The position numbers and the translations under genes were made by a program. Positions 22,444-35,000 of a stretch of 64,000 bases of DNA are shown piece after piece. The notes below the pieces were generated by a model. The model did no database searches, was not told the origin of the DNA, and saw nothing but the letters and a program-made list of their open reading frames with translations. The stretch covers positions 39,616,019 through 39,680,018 of the forward strand of contig CM049306.1 of NCBI GenBank assembly GCA_026874595.1, given 5' to 3'. The first letter of the stretch is position 1; the number at the start of each line of letters is the position of its first letter. The stretch comes from Sipunculus nudus (lineage: Eukaryota > Annelida > Sipuncula > Golfingiida > Sipunculidae).

Positions 22444-23170
22444 GATTCCATGCCAGATGCGCTACTCCTAAATGTGCACCTGTCAGTTACGCTACTGCCA
22501 GATGCGCAACTGCCATATGCGCCAAATTCCAGTTGCGCCTCATGCCATATGCGCAACAAAGCTATATTAAGCCATAACGAGTCATATTACGTTGTCCTTA
22601 TAGTAAGTTTGTATCTGTATCACACGGCCCCTTCATAATTTTATCGAATGCGGTATATTTTTGCAACAAAATACGAGGTAAGAAACCCTTTCCATTTTAA
22701 GCGACAATGTGCGGTCACGACACGTGCGGTCGATCATCATGACACAGTCGCGTTATCTGTCAATAAAAATTAATGAACATTGAATATTTTTATTTATTCG
22801 TACATACATATACATATTGACGTACGAACGTAATATGTGTAAATGACCGGTGTTGTTATCGTTACTAATGTGGTTTTATTTGATATTTGATTTTATTTTG
22901 CATTAAAAAAAAGAATGTCGAATAAAATATAACTGACACTAGTGCATGTATTACTGATAAACAGGAAACCACTCACCACTATGGCTTAATTGACCCTGAA
23001 AACCCCGCCAGGTTTGGTCTCCGAACATCAAAGGGAAAGTGTCGCGACAGTCCATTGGTTATGAGCACATTAAAAGGATTATGAGCCCTTATATAACCGC
23101 ACTTGCATGTTCTAACTGCGATATAATAACATCATCGTAATGTTTTGTTGGATTTTGAATGAAATTCACT
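22444..23170 (+). repeat. Left inverted arm of the long-TIR element
   Basis: Pairs with 25262-26074. Includes the subterminal 15-16 bp array, 'cacgacacgtgcggtcgatc', 'accactcaccactatggct' and 'ttatataaccgcacttgca'. Confidence 0.85.
22450..22562 (+). repeat. Subterminal array of about seven 15-16 bp units in the TIR
   Basis: Units read around a core CCAgaTGCGCaaCTG: CCAGATGCGCTACT, AATGTGCACCTG, CAGTTACGCTACTG, CCAGATGCGCAACTG, CCATATGCGCC, CCAGTTGCGCC, CCATATGCGCAAC. The same array is present in reverse at 25957-26069. Arrays like this in transposon ends commonly serve as repeated transposase-binding sites; that role is inferred. Confidence 0.75.
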
Positions 23171-23438
23171 ATTAACTGTAAATAATCAGATTTAATCGAC
23201 ATCTTTTTATTTTGTGTTATCCTATTGACAACTGAACATTGCATCTTGCTTGAGAGTATAGCGGCACGGTTCGACGATTCTAGAAGGAAGACGCCAGATC
23301 GACATTATTTTATGAGTTTGATTTTCAGGAATTTTAACCCGTGTCTTTTTATTTATCTGCAAAATATACCATGTACTATATAAAATATTTTATATGAATA
23401 CAATATGATTCCATCCGCATATACTTCAAAAGAAAATG

Positions 23439-23441
<3 letters not shown>

Positions 23442-23478
<37 letters not shown>
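23442..23478. repeat. (CT)n microsatellite
   Basis: About 18 uninterrupted CT units inside the long-TIR element. Confidence 0.95.
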
Positions 23479-23481
<3 letters not shown>

Positions 23482-24239
23482 GCATAAGTTTGTAAATTTA
23501 CTAAGGACCAAAGGTCCATTGCCGTCTTTGTCAACCCACTAATGAGTTGTGAATATCGTGAATGGTATAGTGCTTTGGTGGACCGTGGTAATGGAGAAGA
23601 TCCATTATCAGAAGTACAGCGCGGGATATCAGGTGTTACAAATTACACTCTAAAATTAAACCCTTCTCTTATTTTTTATGCATATAAACAGATGTTTCTA
23701 TGGTGCATGTGCGCAGACTGTCTAAATCAAATAGATTTGAAGTCGTATATAAATGAAACTGAAATGCTAACTCAAACTTTATTTTTTTTTTAATCAATAG
23801 GAGCTGTAGAATCTGTTGTGTTGAAACAACAGGTTTAGCATTATTATTTTTAAAGGCATGTTAAGTCTGGGCCCAGTCAGTAGTAAATATTTCACCTATG
23901 AACATGACCATAGCCTCGTACCTAAACTAACAAGTCCCATTAATTTTAAATTATACCTGAAAGGAATAGTTTTTCAAACACGAATAATTTCATGAATTAA
24001 ATAATTGATATTTCTGGAAAAGAAAAAAATATTTAACTAGTTTAGCTTTTTTAATCTTAACGATAATAAGTGATTTAAATCAAATTATTTAAATCAACCA
24101 ACCCTTCCCTGGGTTTATAACCCTGCCTTTATACCAGTAAGGCAGGATATTAAAATTTTAGGGCGGAATTAACTCAGAGATAAACTTAAATAAATGAGAA
24201 AATCATTTACGATGCATGGACAGCACTGCATGATATTTA

Positions 24240-25145
24240 TGTGTACAGTGTTTAAACAATTATTCATCTGAACATATACATGTATAAAATAGAACTATAT
24301 AGCACTACCTTCTTAGTAAATGAGATTAAAATATAATACAATACAGAAAAAATATATCGCAAAACATCAAATCCGCATGTGAATCCATAGGGTATTATAA
24401 TTCTGTCTTCTATATTAAAACAATATAAATCCAGGCATAAGTACAGAACAGGTGTGGCATCAACGTCTGTCTGGAATGTAGAATGGCTCATTAGAAACGG
24501 AAATCCTGACCGTATTCGAAAGCGATGGTATGTAGTTCTACAATAATATTTACCGTCTTTGGAGACTATACAACATGGAACAGTGTTCATGTTTTTTTTG
24601 TACATATTGTATATTATAGATACTGTTTTGTTTGTATATAATAAACTCTAGTAACATTGTATGATATTGTGTATTTGCTTTTGCATGATGCCTTTATTCG
24701 TTAATCTGTGGGTGAGACGGTGCATTGACACAATAGCATGATATTAGTGTTTTTGTGTAAAGTGTACAAAAAGATATTCATCTGAACATAATACATGTAT
24801 AAAATAAAACTATAGAGCACTACCTTCTTTGTTAATGAGATTAAAATATAATACAATACAGAAAACAAATATATATCTTCCGTATTAAAACAATATAAAT
24901 CCAGACATAAGTACAAAAAATATCCGAAATGTAGAATGGATTATTAGCAACGATAATCCTGACCGTATTCGAAAGCGACAGTGTGCAGTTCTGAAATAAT
25001 ATTATTTTTATTTTAAACAATATAAATACATTATAAAAAAGTGTGTAACAATATCTGAAATGTAGAACGGATTATAAGCAACAAAAACCCTAACAATATT
25101 CGGAAAACGACGGTATGCAGTCCAGAAATAATATTATTATGTATA
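24240..25145. repeat. Three diverged internal repeats of the long-TIR element
   Basis: Copies near 24240-24560, 24740-25010 and 25035-25140 share 'tcatctgaacata', 'gagattaaaatataataca', 'acaatataaatccag', 'gaatgta/aatgtagaatgg', 'cctgaccgtattcgaaagcg' and 'aataatatta'. The small ORFs (113 and 71 codons) derive from these repeats and look non-coding. Confidence 0.7.
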
Positions 25146-25261
25146 TTCTTTCTGATTATAATAGTAATAATGTGATTAAAAATAAATATTTCCACGTTTA
25201 CTTTCTCGTAACATGGGATATAATTAATGAAAATAAAAAAACACTATGACAGAAGCAATGA

Positions 25262-26074
25262 AAATCTAACGACGATGATGTTATTATATCGCAGTTATAA
25301 TATGCAAGTGCGGTTATATAATTAAGGGCTCATAATCCTTTTAATGTGCTCATAACCAATGGACTGTTGCGACACTTTCCCTTTGATGTTCAGAGACAAA
25401 CCCGGCGGGGTTTTCCGGGTCAATTAAGCCATAGTGGTGAGTGGTTTCCTGTTTATCAGTAATACATGCACTAGTGTCAATTATATTTTATTCGACATTA
25501 TTCTTTTTTTAAATGCCAAATAAAATCAAATATCAAATAAAACCACATGAGTAACGATAACAACACCGGTCATTTACACATATTAAGTTTGTACGTCAAC
25601 ATGTACTATACCCCACGAAGGCCGGACAATATGACACAATAAATATCGCCCTTTATATAAATATATGCCTTTTATCTATATGATAGTTCATTGTTGGTGT
25701 TTCTTAAGTAACGGTGACGAATAAATAAAAATATTCAATGTTCATTAATTTTTATTGACAGATAACGTGACTGTGTCATGATGATCGACCGCACGTGTCG
25801 TGACCGCACATTGTCGCTTAAAATGGAAAGGGTTTCTTACCTCGTATTTTGTTGCAAAAATATACCGCATTCGATAAAATTATGAAGGGGCCGTGTGATA
25901 CAGATACAAACTTACTATAAGGACAACGTAATATGACTCGTTATGGCTTAATATAGCTTTGTTGCGCATATGGCATGAGGCGCAACTGGAATTTGGCGCA
26001 TATGGCAGTTGCGCATCTGGCAGTAGCGTAACTGACAGGTGCGCATTTAGGAGTAGCGCATCTGGCATGACACC
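25262..26074 (-). repeat. Right inverted arm of the long-TIR element
   Basis: Reverse complement of 22444-23170, but with about 100 bp extra near 25600-25725 absent from the left arm. It ends in the mirrored subterminal array. Confidence 0.85.
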
Positions 26075-26481
26075 GATAATGACATAAGCTGTGAAGTCAG
26101 GTTTTTCATTAAACAAAGAATCATGCATTCTTTCGTAAGGCAAAAAATGAAATGGATGATTTTCTGTGTCAGATCTGTACAATATATCTACATATCTCTC
26201 AGCACTATCATCACATCTTTTTAAATTGTAAATTTTAATCAAATTAACATTTTAGTTCTATAGATTGTGCATCCCTGTTGCACTTGGTTTGAAATACTGA
26301 ATAGCATACCATACTGAAATCATTACTGATACAAGTGCATGGGTTAAGGTCCAAATAACATTTCAGGTCATTCTGTCGGCTGACTACATCATATCATCTT
26401 GACCACCAGGGTATCCCCAAAGTATGTATCCTCCTGTGAAACCTTTTGCTTATTCACAGCAATGATCCTTGAGGCATAACA

Positions 26482-26487
26482 TTTATT
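26482..26487 (-). terminator. Candidate polyadenylation signal of ZCRB1
   Basis: AATAAA on the minus strand about 340 bases after the ZCRB1 stop codon. It is the nearest canonical hexamer I noticed. No transcript evidence is available. Confidence 0.4.
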
Positions 26488-26826
26488 TATGGAACTTCCA
26501 TACCATATCAACCACCTCATGGCCTCAGGTTTTAAATTTGGAGCTTCAGTAACATCACTGGCAAAAACTCCATTTAAACCAGTCCAATATTTGTTGTAAA
26601 CATAGTTTTTGCCAGGTATGCCACCAAAAATTCACATCACCTGGATGAGACTATGTCTCTGTCCAAGAAACCTTTAAATTGAAGAAGCAGCATGGTTACA
26701 CCATCATCCTATATTCCAAGGTTTCAGTCCACTCCATTTGTTCTTTACATTTACAGTAGAACAGAAATCATGGTACTGGGTGGATTTTCAAGATAAGTTC
26801 GCCTGGTTTAAAACTGAACTTGTTCC

Positions 26827-29800
26827 TCAGTCATCCAGCTCCTCTTCATCACTGAAGTAAGCATCTTTCTTGTATTTCTTTTTCCTGGGTTCATCTGATT
26901 GCGGAACAGAGTAATCACCAACAGTCACTTTGTAGCGATATTCATCTTCTTCAATCTTCTCATGCTGTAAGCAAAAGTGGCAACTAAGTTAAACATTGGA
27001 CCTTAGTTTAATGTCAGCTGTGATACTCTTAATATGGCTAACAACAGGTTCTAAGTTAATGTTCTATGCAATTTATCCCATTTGCAAATTACCCAACAGT
27101 TAAAATGGATTTACTAACAAATTAACATACTACTTTCAAACTGTCATTGAAAATAAAGATTACAAATTCCATTTTGAATTCAGGTTAAATTCAAGTTCTA
27201 CATGAATTGGCCCTGGTAATCCTTCTACTATACTAAAAGTCTGCTGAACATCTGGTTTCCAACCAAAAACAAAAGTAAAATTCAAATTCTCTCCTTAAAA
27301 AGTCATAAAAACATAAAATGAATATTACCAAGCAGATAAAAGAATATACAAACAGGTGGTTTCACATGTGGGCATAAGATTTTAGGAATTATCCTAATTT
27401 CATGAAAAACTGGAATTTCCATTTCAAGAATTTCAGGCTATTTTACCTTATAAATTAATGAAAATTCTCTATGGTTCTGATCAACTGCACATTGTCACTT
27501 AATATTTTCTAGACTTTGAGAACAAACAGGAATGTGTTACCTGGTACTTGATGGCTGCAGCAAGACTCTCTTCAGCTGGATCTTCTCCAACATCACTCTG
27601 TTCATCTTCTTCCTCCTCCTCATACCTATAAAATGTATATAATAAACACAGCTCATGAATAGGTGGGCTTCATATGTCCAGCTATACACCTCTAGCCATT
27701 CAACCCAGGTGGTAAAAACACTGCATTATTTAGGAAATGATATTCAAGTTCTTTATTAAATTAAGTCTTGAGACTGGAGACACTGATGTGTTTGGGTATT
27801 GACCAGAGATGTTTAACTGGGTATTAAACTACAGCAAAAGTGAGCATCACAATAGAGCATTGGTAGATTTAATGAAACACTGGTACATCAGTTCATTAAA
27901 ACTTGAAAGTTCAAGGCATAATGTTATCTAAATAAAGACAGTCACAGCAGTACCAGATGTATTAAAAGAATATCAGGCTTTTTTGTATACTGCTGTAAGA
28001 AAAAGCAATTGTATATTTGTAAATTTTTCTGAAGACTATAGAGTGTACATACTGATGTAAAACCTGAAAGCTCAAGGCATATTGTTATATAAATAAAGAC
28101 AGTCACAGCAGTACCAGATGTATTAAAAGAATATCATGCTTTTTGTATACTGCTGTAAGAAAAAGCAATTGTATATTTGTAAATTTTTCTGAAGACTATA
28201 GAGTGTACATACTGATGTATATACTGTGGTTCATTTTTTGTTCACAAAGGTTTTAAATTTGTGATGTTTGTGAAAAGGAAATTATTGCAAAATTAAATCT
28301 TCATTAATAAGCCGCCTCAGCTACACAGATGAATGGTCATATATAAAATGTATTTTATTCACATGACCACGCCTGTAGAAGTCAAAACTCAAAAGATTGA
28401 TCTTTCTTGAAATATCATTTTATTTTACATGGAAATCAAGGATTGACAGTGTAAAAAATATCATTATATATCATTAAATATCAATATTATTAAGATTTAA
28501 CTTGCATATTAAATAATCAATGTGATATGGATATACTATGTGTAGGTTACTGCGAAAATGGAACCCTACCAAATCAGTGAAAAAGGCAAAATTTTGCCTC
28601 ATGAATATGAAGCAAACCACAATGACATGTTACTTGAGATATCTGACACAAATTGAAACTTCTCAGCCACTCACTGATTCACAGAATGTTGGTCTTGTCC
28701 TTTTCTCTTCCTTTGTTTCTTTGGAGGAGGTTCTCTTTCTCCGAGGGCATTCTTCGGACAGGCGTAGCTCATGTGGCCTTCCTCCTAAATTAATAATCAT
28801 ACGAAGCTGATCATGAATATGACTTCATGGCTGAATAAAATAATGAACCACTCATTTAAATCAAACAGAAACATTACAACATGACTAAATTCACATGATT
28901 TAACCTTCCACCACCTTTTTGAAAGAAACACTATTGACAGATGAATAAATGTAGAGAGGGCTGACTCTATTTCTTTCATGATAAACAGCACCCATGTGTA
29001 GCTAAAATATTTGACTTATTTAGAAATAAATGAACCAAAGCATTGAAAGATTTATAAAAAAGATTTGTGTATATGTATATCAGTATGTTACTGTCTTGAT
29101 TATCAGAATATGAAAACAACTATTTACTGTTGATACTGAGATAAGAACAAGTACTATCTTTTTCAAATATCACATTAACTGATTAATTGGCTCAATATTC
29201 TTTGACTGTACCATACTGGATGATTGTTTCCATGTATGCAGCTCTCATTTAGTTGTGAAATCTACCAGCAGATGGCATCAACTGCTTTGCCTGGTGCTGT
29301 ATCTTTACCACACTTTGTGAATTTGGAATGAATAATTATAGTGATGCCAGACAAATCCCTGTATTGCAATATATTTCAAATATTTTATAGGCAAATAAAA
29401 TAACATGTAAGTGAGCAGGCCTACATAAACAACAGCATTAAAGGTTCATATTCATTTGCACATATCTGATATTATTAGCTCATTTTGACTGAATACAGAA
29501 AGATTCCCAGGAAACCATTCCAGCTCTTGGTCTTAATATCTCCCATTCACCTGTTTTTAGCCCTCAGCCCTTAGGCTGATGGGCTATTGTCGTCACCCAA
29601 GCTGTCCGTCCGTCCGTCCGGCGTCCGTTAATTTTAACCTTGTGAGCAGGATATCTTGAAAAGGATTCACCGTCAGAATTTTATTTCCTCAGTAAAGATG
29701 TATATCGACAAAATCTCGGTCAAGTTTGAAGATGGGTGACCTTGACCTATTTTTCTACATTTTAGAGCTGATTATAGAAAAACACTAAGATGCTTATTAC

Positions 29801-31995
29801 TCAGGAACCATTCGGTGGATTTTCACAAAACTTACAATGATAATTGGGACTGATAGTCTGTACCTGCTATACAGGTTTGGTGGCGCCACCTACAATTTCT
29901 GATTTTTAATGAATTTTTATTGGATTTTTCAACTTTGGGCTTGTGAGCGGGATATCTCGAAAAGGATTCACCGTAAGAATTTTATTTTTTCGGTGAAGAT
30001 GTATATTGACAAAATCTCGGTCAAATTCGAAGATGGGTGACCTTGACCTATTTTTCTACGTTTTAGAGCTGATTATAGAAAAAACATGTAGAAGCTTATT
30101 TCTCAGGAACCATTGGATGGATTTTCACAATACTTACTATGATCATAGGGACTGATGGTCTGTAACTGCTGCACAAGTTTGGGGGCGCCACCTGCAATTT
30201 CTGATTTTTTATTGAATTTTTCTTGGATTTTTCAACTTTGGCCTTGTGAGCGGGATATCTCTAAAAGGATTCACAATAGGAATTTTATTTCTTTGGTGAA
30301 GATGTATATCGACAAAAATCTCATTCATGTTCGAAGATGGGTGACCTTGACCTACTTTTCAAGGTCACAGAGCTTATAATAGAATAAAACTTAGAAGCTT
30401 ATTTTTCAGGAAGCATTTGGTGGATTGTTATGAATCATGGTACATACCTCTCCATTTTAAATTTATAACTGAGGCATGTACAGATATACATCCATGTGAG
30501 AACAGATATTTAGTACTTGTTACTGTTACCACCTCTAAACACTGTTCTTTTGGCTGATGGCTTTTGTCAGCTTTTGCTGATATTCTAGTTTTATATTGTT
30601 ATGGTTCTGTGTGTGAGTAAACACAAGTCTGTGTGTCTGCTTACAAAACAAGACTGAGTGACCAGAGGTCTGATCTTCTGAATTTACAACAATTCTAAAA
30701 CAAGAAGAAGAAACATAAAAGAAGGAACACAGAAGTAACACCAGTTGGAAGCCTCAAAAATGTTGATTTCTGAAGTTGAGTGGTACAGCTACTATGTCCT
30801 GTAGCATGTTTGGGGCAGGGAACCTGTCTAGACCGGGAGGGAGGGGGGTCATTCTACTCATAACATCAAGAGAATGTAGTTAAGCCGGGAGACAAGATGG
30901 ATTTGGAAAGCAGGTCGTTTTAGTTTCTATTACTGGTTTAGCCGCTGTGAAGTGGTTGTGTTTACTTTGAGATAAGTACTAAGTTTTGTATTAACATCTT
31001 TTCTGTTAATTGACGTTTGTTAGTTGTTTTTGCCTCTTCCAAGAAAAAAATCCCCCCCCCCCCCCCTTAAAGCCCAGCTTTATCGCTCAGTCAGAAAGAT
31101 TTTGGGGAATATGTACCTCCCTGGGAATTACACAGACTTGGGAAGTTGGTAAACAGTACAGGTATTATGCGCTTTGTTTGTGTTTTGTAACACTGATCAT
31201 GCCCAGGGCAAGGTCTTTTCTACTTCTGTAGAGGAGTAATACAAATGGCTTTAGAACAACAAATTTACAGATACCTTAATATTTTAAGGAGAATACACTA
31301 TTACTTCATATATATTTATTATATTCAATATGTGATATGTTCCTTTTAAATGATTTAACTGATGTCATATTAATGGTTGTGTATGAAAGGAAGGACTTAC
31401 CCCACACTCATAACACCTGGATTTATCTTTATATTCTTTTCTTCTGATGAACTCGGAGGCTCTACCATTGTCTTTTGCGATGCTGCATTTTATTGTTCGA
31501 CCAAACATCTACAAGTATTAATACCCTTCCTGTCAGTCATCTTTAAGATAAAAAAATATAAATCTAAAAAACAACCTTATGATTCTATATTTCACTAAAC
31601 ATTTGTACAAAATTTGTGAAGTGTCAATGATAAAAAAAACTCTGAAGTTTTAATACAAACATGATATGGAAAACATATGAGAATTCTTTGGACAATAAGG
31701 TCTTAATTATGTCTCAAATTAAATCTTAAAGCTGAATTCATCTAAATTGGCCTGCTTGTAAAAATACAAAAAACAAGTCTTTATATGTTTTACTCAATTT
31801 CAAATGTGGATTTGAATGAAACCCCTATTAAAAATAAATAGCTTTCTTTTTTGAGTTTCACTTTGTATATTTGTTAATGAAAGGGATAACATCATGCTGA
31901 AAAATGTACAAAATCACACTGAAGTGAAGCAACCCACACTTTTTCAAAGTCACATTTACCACAAGAATAATCAGTCAGTGATGAAATATCTTTTG

Positions 31996-32053
<58 letters not shown>

Positions 32054-35000
32054 CACAAACAAATATATATACAGTGGAATCCATAATTACGACCACCTTG
32101 GGGACTGACCAAATGGTTGTTATTTGGGGGTGGTTCCATTTATGAAATTCTAAGTTACCTGAATTATATATTTTGGATCAAGAGAATTGTCGTAATTGTG
32201 GGGTTTTTGCAATTTCGGGGTGATCACAAGGCAGGGTTCCACTGTATATATAAAAGCTGCCACAGAACTGTGAAATACTCTGTATTACCTGTGTGTTATT
32301 TAATGCGCGGACACACTTGTGGGCCGAGTCCCTTTCCAGGAACAGAACAAATGCTACTCCTTTACTCCTGTGTGTGACCTTGTCCTTCACAATAGTAACT
32401 CTGAAAGTATATTTAACATGGTTGAATGTAACTGATCCTTTTAATAACAAGGCCTACAGGCCTAATGCGAACCTGTGCAAAGTTTAGGAGTATGAATGGA
32501 GGTTTATTTTTAAAATTTAATATTGATCCTCCTAAGTCCTGCAAATCTACCTTAGTCATTATGATTTCAGCAAAATGGACGTTTCTGACCTGCAAGTTTC
32601 GGACTAGGACAATTTAAAACCACAATATGGGTAGTCGACAAGCCACTATGTGTATCCCCAGAAATCAGAGTGGGACGGGTGAAGTGAGGATTGGATTAAG
32701 TGGCAAGGGGAATAGAGCGTGGTGTGTTGCATATTAGCATGGATGTCTGCAGCTTAAACGTGAATGTAGGTGGTGCCACCTGTCATAAAATCGAGAAAAT
32801 TGTCAAGGATGTATAAACCTGCAAAATTTCAGGTGGATAAGTCAAACCACTGCTGAGATATGAGTGATTTTAACCTAAGGCAGATCAACAGATGGATGCT
32901 GTGCATAAGTGGTTGCAGGTGGCGCCAAGAGCTATGTGAGATCTATACACATGCAAAATTTTGGCCTAATCGGTCAAACGGTTCCCAAGATATGAGCTTG
33001 GATGTCTGCAGAGTAAATGTGAATGTAGGTGGCAACACCTGTCATAAAATGGAGAAAGCTGTCAAGGATGTAAAATACCTGCAAAATTTCAGGTGGATAA
33101 GTCAAACCACTGCTGAGATATGAGTGATTTTAACCTAAGGCAGATGAACAGATGGATGCTGTGCATAAATGGTTGCAGGTGGCACCACCAGTTTTGCCTA
33201 TGATGAAGAGCTATGTGAGATCTATACACATGCAAAATTTTGGCCTAATTGGTCAAACGGTTCCCGTGATATGAGCTTGGATATCTGCAGAGTAAATGTG
33301 AATGTAGGTGGCCCCACCTATCATAAAATCGAGAAACCTGTCCATGATGTATAAATCTGCAAAATTTCAGATGGATAAGTCAAACCACTGCTGAGATATG
33401 AGCGATTTTATCCCAAGGCAGATGAACAGATGGACACTGTGCATAAGTGGTTGCAGATGGCGCCACCAGTTTTGCCTATGATGAAGAGCTATGTGAGATC
33501 TATACACGTGCAAACTTTTTGCCCAATCAGTCAAATGGTTCCTGAGATATGAGCTTGGATGTCTGCAGTGTAAATGTGAATGTAGGTGGCGACACCTGTC
33601 ATAAAATGGAGAAAGCTGTCAAGGATGTAAAATACCTGCAAAATTTTAGGTGAATAAGTCAAACCACTGCTGAGATATGAGTGATTTTAACCTAAGGCAG
33701 ATGAACAGATGGATGCTGTGCATAAGTGGTTGCAGGTGGCGCCACCAGTTTTGCCTATGATGAAGAGCTATGTGAGAGCTATAGACAAGCAAAATTTTGG
33801 CCCAATCGGTCAAACGGTTCCTGAGATATGAGCTTGAATGTCTGCAGAGTAAACGTGAATGTAGGTGGTGCCACCTGTCATAAAATCGAGAAAGCTGTCA
33901 ATGATGTAAAATACCTGCAAAATTTCAAGTGGAAAAGTCAAACCACTGCTGAGATATGAGTGATTTTAACCTAAGGCAGATGAACAGATGGACGCTGTGC
34001 ATAAGTGGTTGCAGGTGGCACCACCAGTTTTGCCTATGATGAAGAGCTATGTAAGATCTATACACATGCAAAATTGTGGCCAAATCGGTCAAACGGTTCC
34101 CGAGATATGAGCTTGGATGTCTGCAGAGTAAATGTGAATGTAGGTGGCGCCAAATGTCATAAATCGAGAAAGCTGTCCAGGATGTATAAACCTGCAAAAT
34201 TTCAGGTGGATAAGTCAAACCACTGCTGAGATATGAGTAATATTATCCCAAGGCAGATGAACAGATGGACGCTGTGCAAAAATGGTTGCAGGTGGCGCCA
34301 CCATTTTTAGTGTATGTTATAAAGCTATCAAAGGGCCATATTTGTGCAAAATTTTTAGCCTGATCGGTCAAACGGTTCCCGAGATATGAGCTTGGATGTC
34401 TGCAGATTAAATGTGAATGTAGGTGGCGCCAAATGTCATAAATCGAGAAAGCTGTCCAGGATGTATAAACCTGCAAAATTTCAGGTGGATAAGTCAAACC
34501 ACTGCTGAGATATGAGTGATTTTAACCTAAGGCAGATGAACAGATGGATGCTGTGCATAAATGGTTGCAGGTGGCACCACCAGTTTTGCCTATGATGAAG
34601 AGCTATGTGAGATCTATACACATGCAAAATTTTGGCCTAATTGGTCAAACGGTTCCCGTGATATGAGCTTGGATATCTGCAGAGTAAATGTGAATGTAGG
34701 TGGCCCCACCTATCATAAAATCGAGAAACCTGTCCATGATGTATTAATCTGCAAAATTTCAGATGGATAAGTCAAACCACTGCTGAGATATGAGCGATTT
34801 TATCCCAAGGCAGATGAACAGATGGACACTGTGCATAAGTGGTTGCAGATGGCGCCACCAGTTTTGCCTATGATGAAGAGCTATGTGAGATCTATACACC
34901 TGCAAACTTTTTGCCCAATCAGTCAAATGGTTCCCGAGATATGAGCTTGGATGTCTGCAGTGTAAATGTGAATGTAGGTGGCGACACCTGTCATAAAATG

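Larger units (their letters stand above)
22444..26074. mobile_element. Long-TIR DNA transposon, non-autonomous, 8-bp target duplication
   Basis: 3631 bp bounded by inverted arms of 0.7-0.8 kb, with flanking GATAATGA at 22436-22443 and 26075-26082. The ends read GATTCCATGCCAGATGCGC on the left and, as reverse complement, GGTGTCATGCCAGATGCGC on the right. Both arms give the same 60-residue translation on opposite strands, showing how well they match. The interior (23170-25260) contains diverged AT-rich repeats and no transposase. An 8-bp duplication fits hAT, Mutator or P-type transposases; the very long arms fit Mutator-like or foldback elements best. Family assignment is inference. Confidence 0.82.

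Noticed and set aside
22450-22562. Short regularly spaced units resembling a CRISPR array
   Set aside because: The genome is animal, units are 15-16 bp without unique spacers, and the array is mirrored at the other end of a transposon.
23542-23793. 83-codon ORF inside the long-TIR element as a possible transposase piece
   Set aside because: No catalytic motif or zinc finger; too short and not supported by the other repeats of the element.
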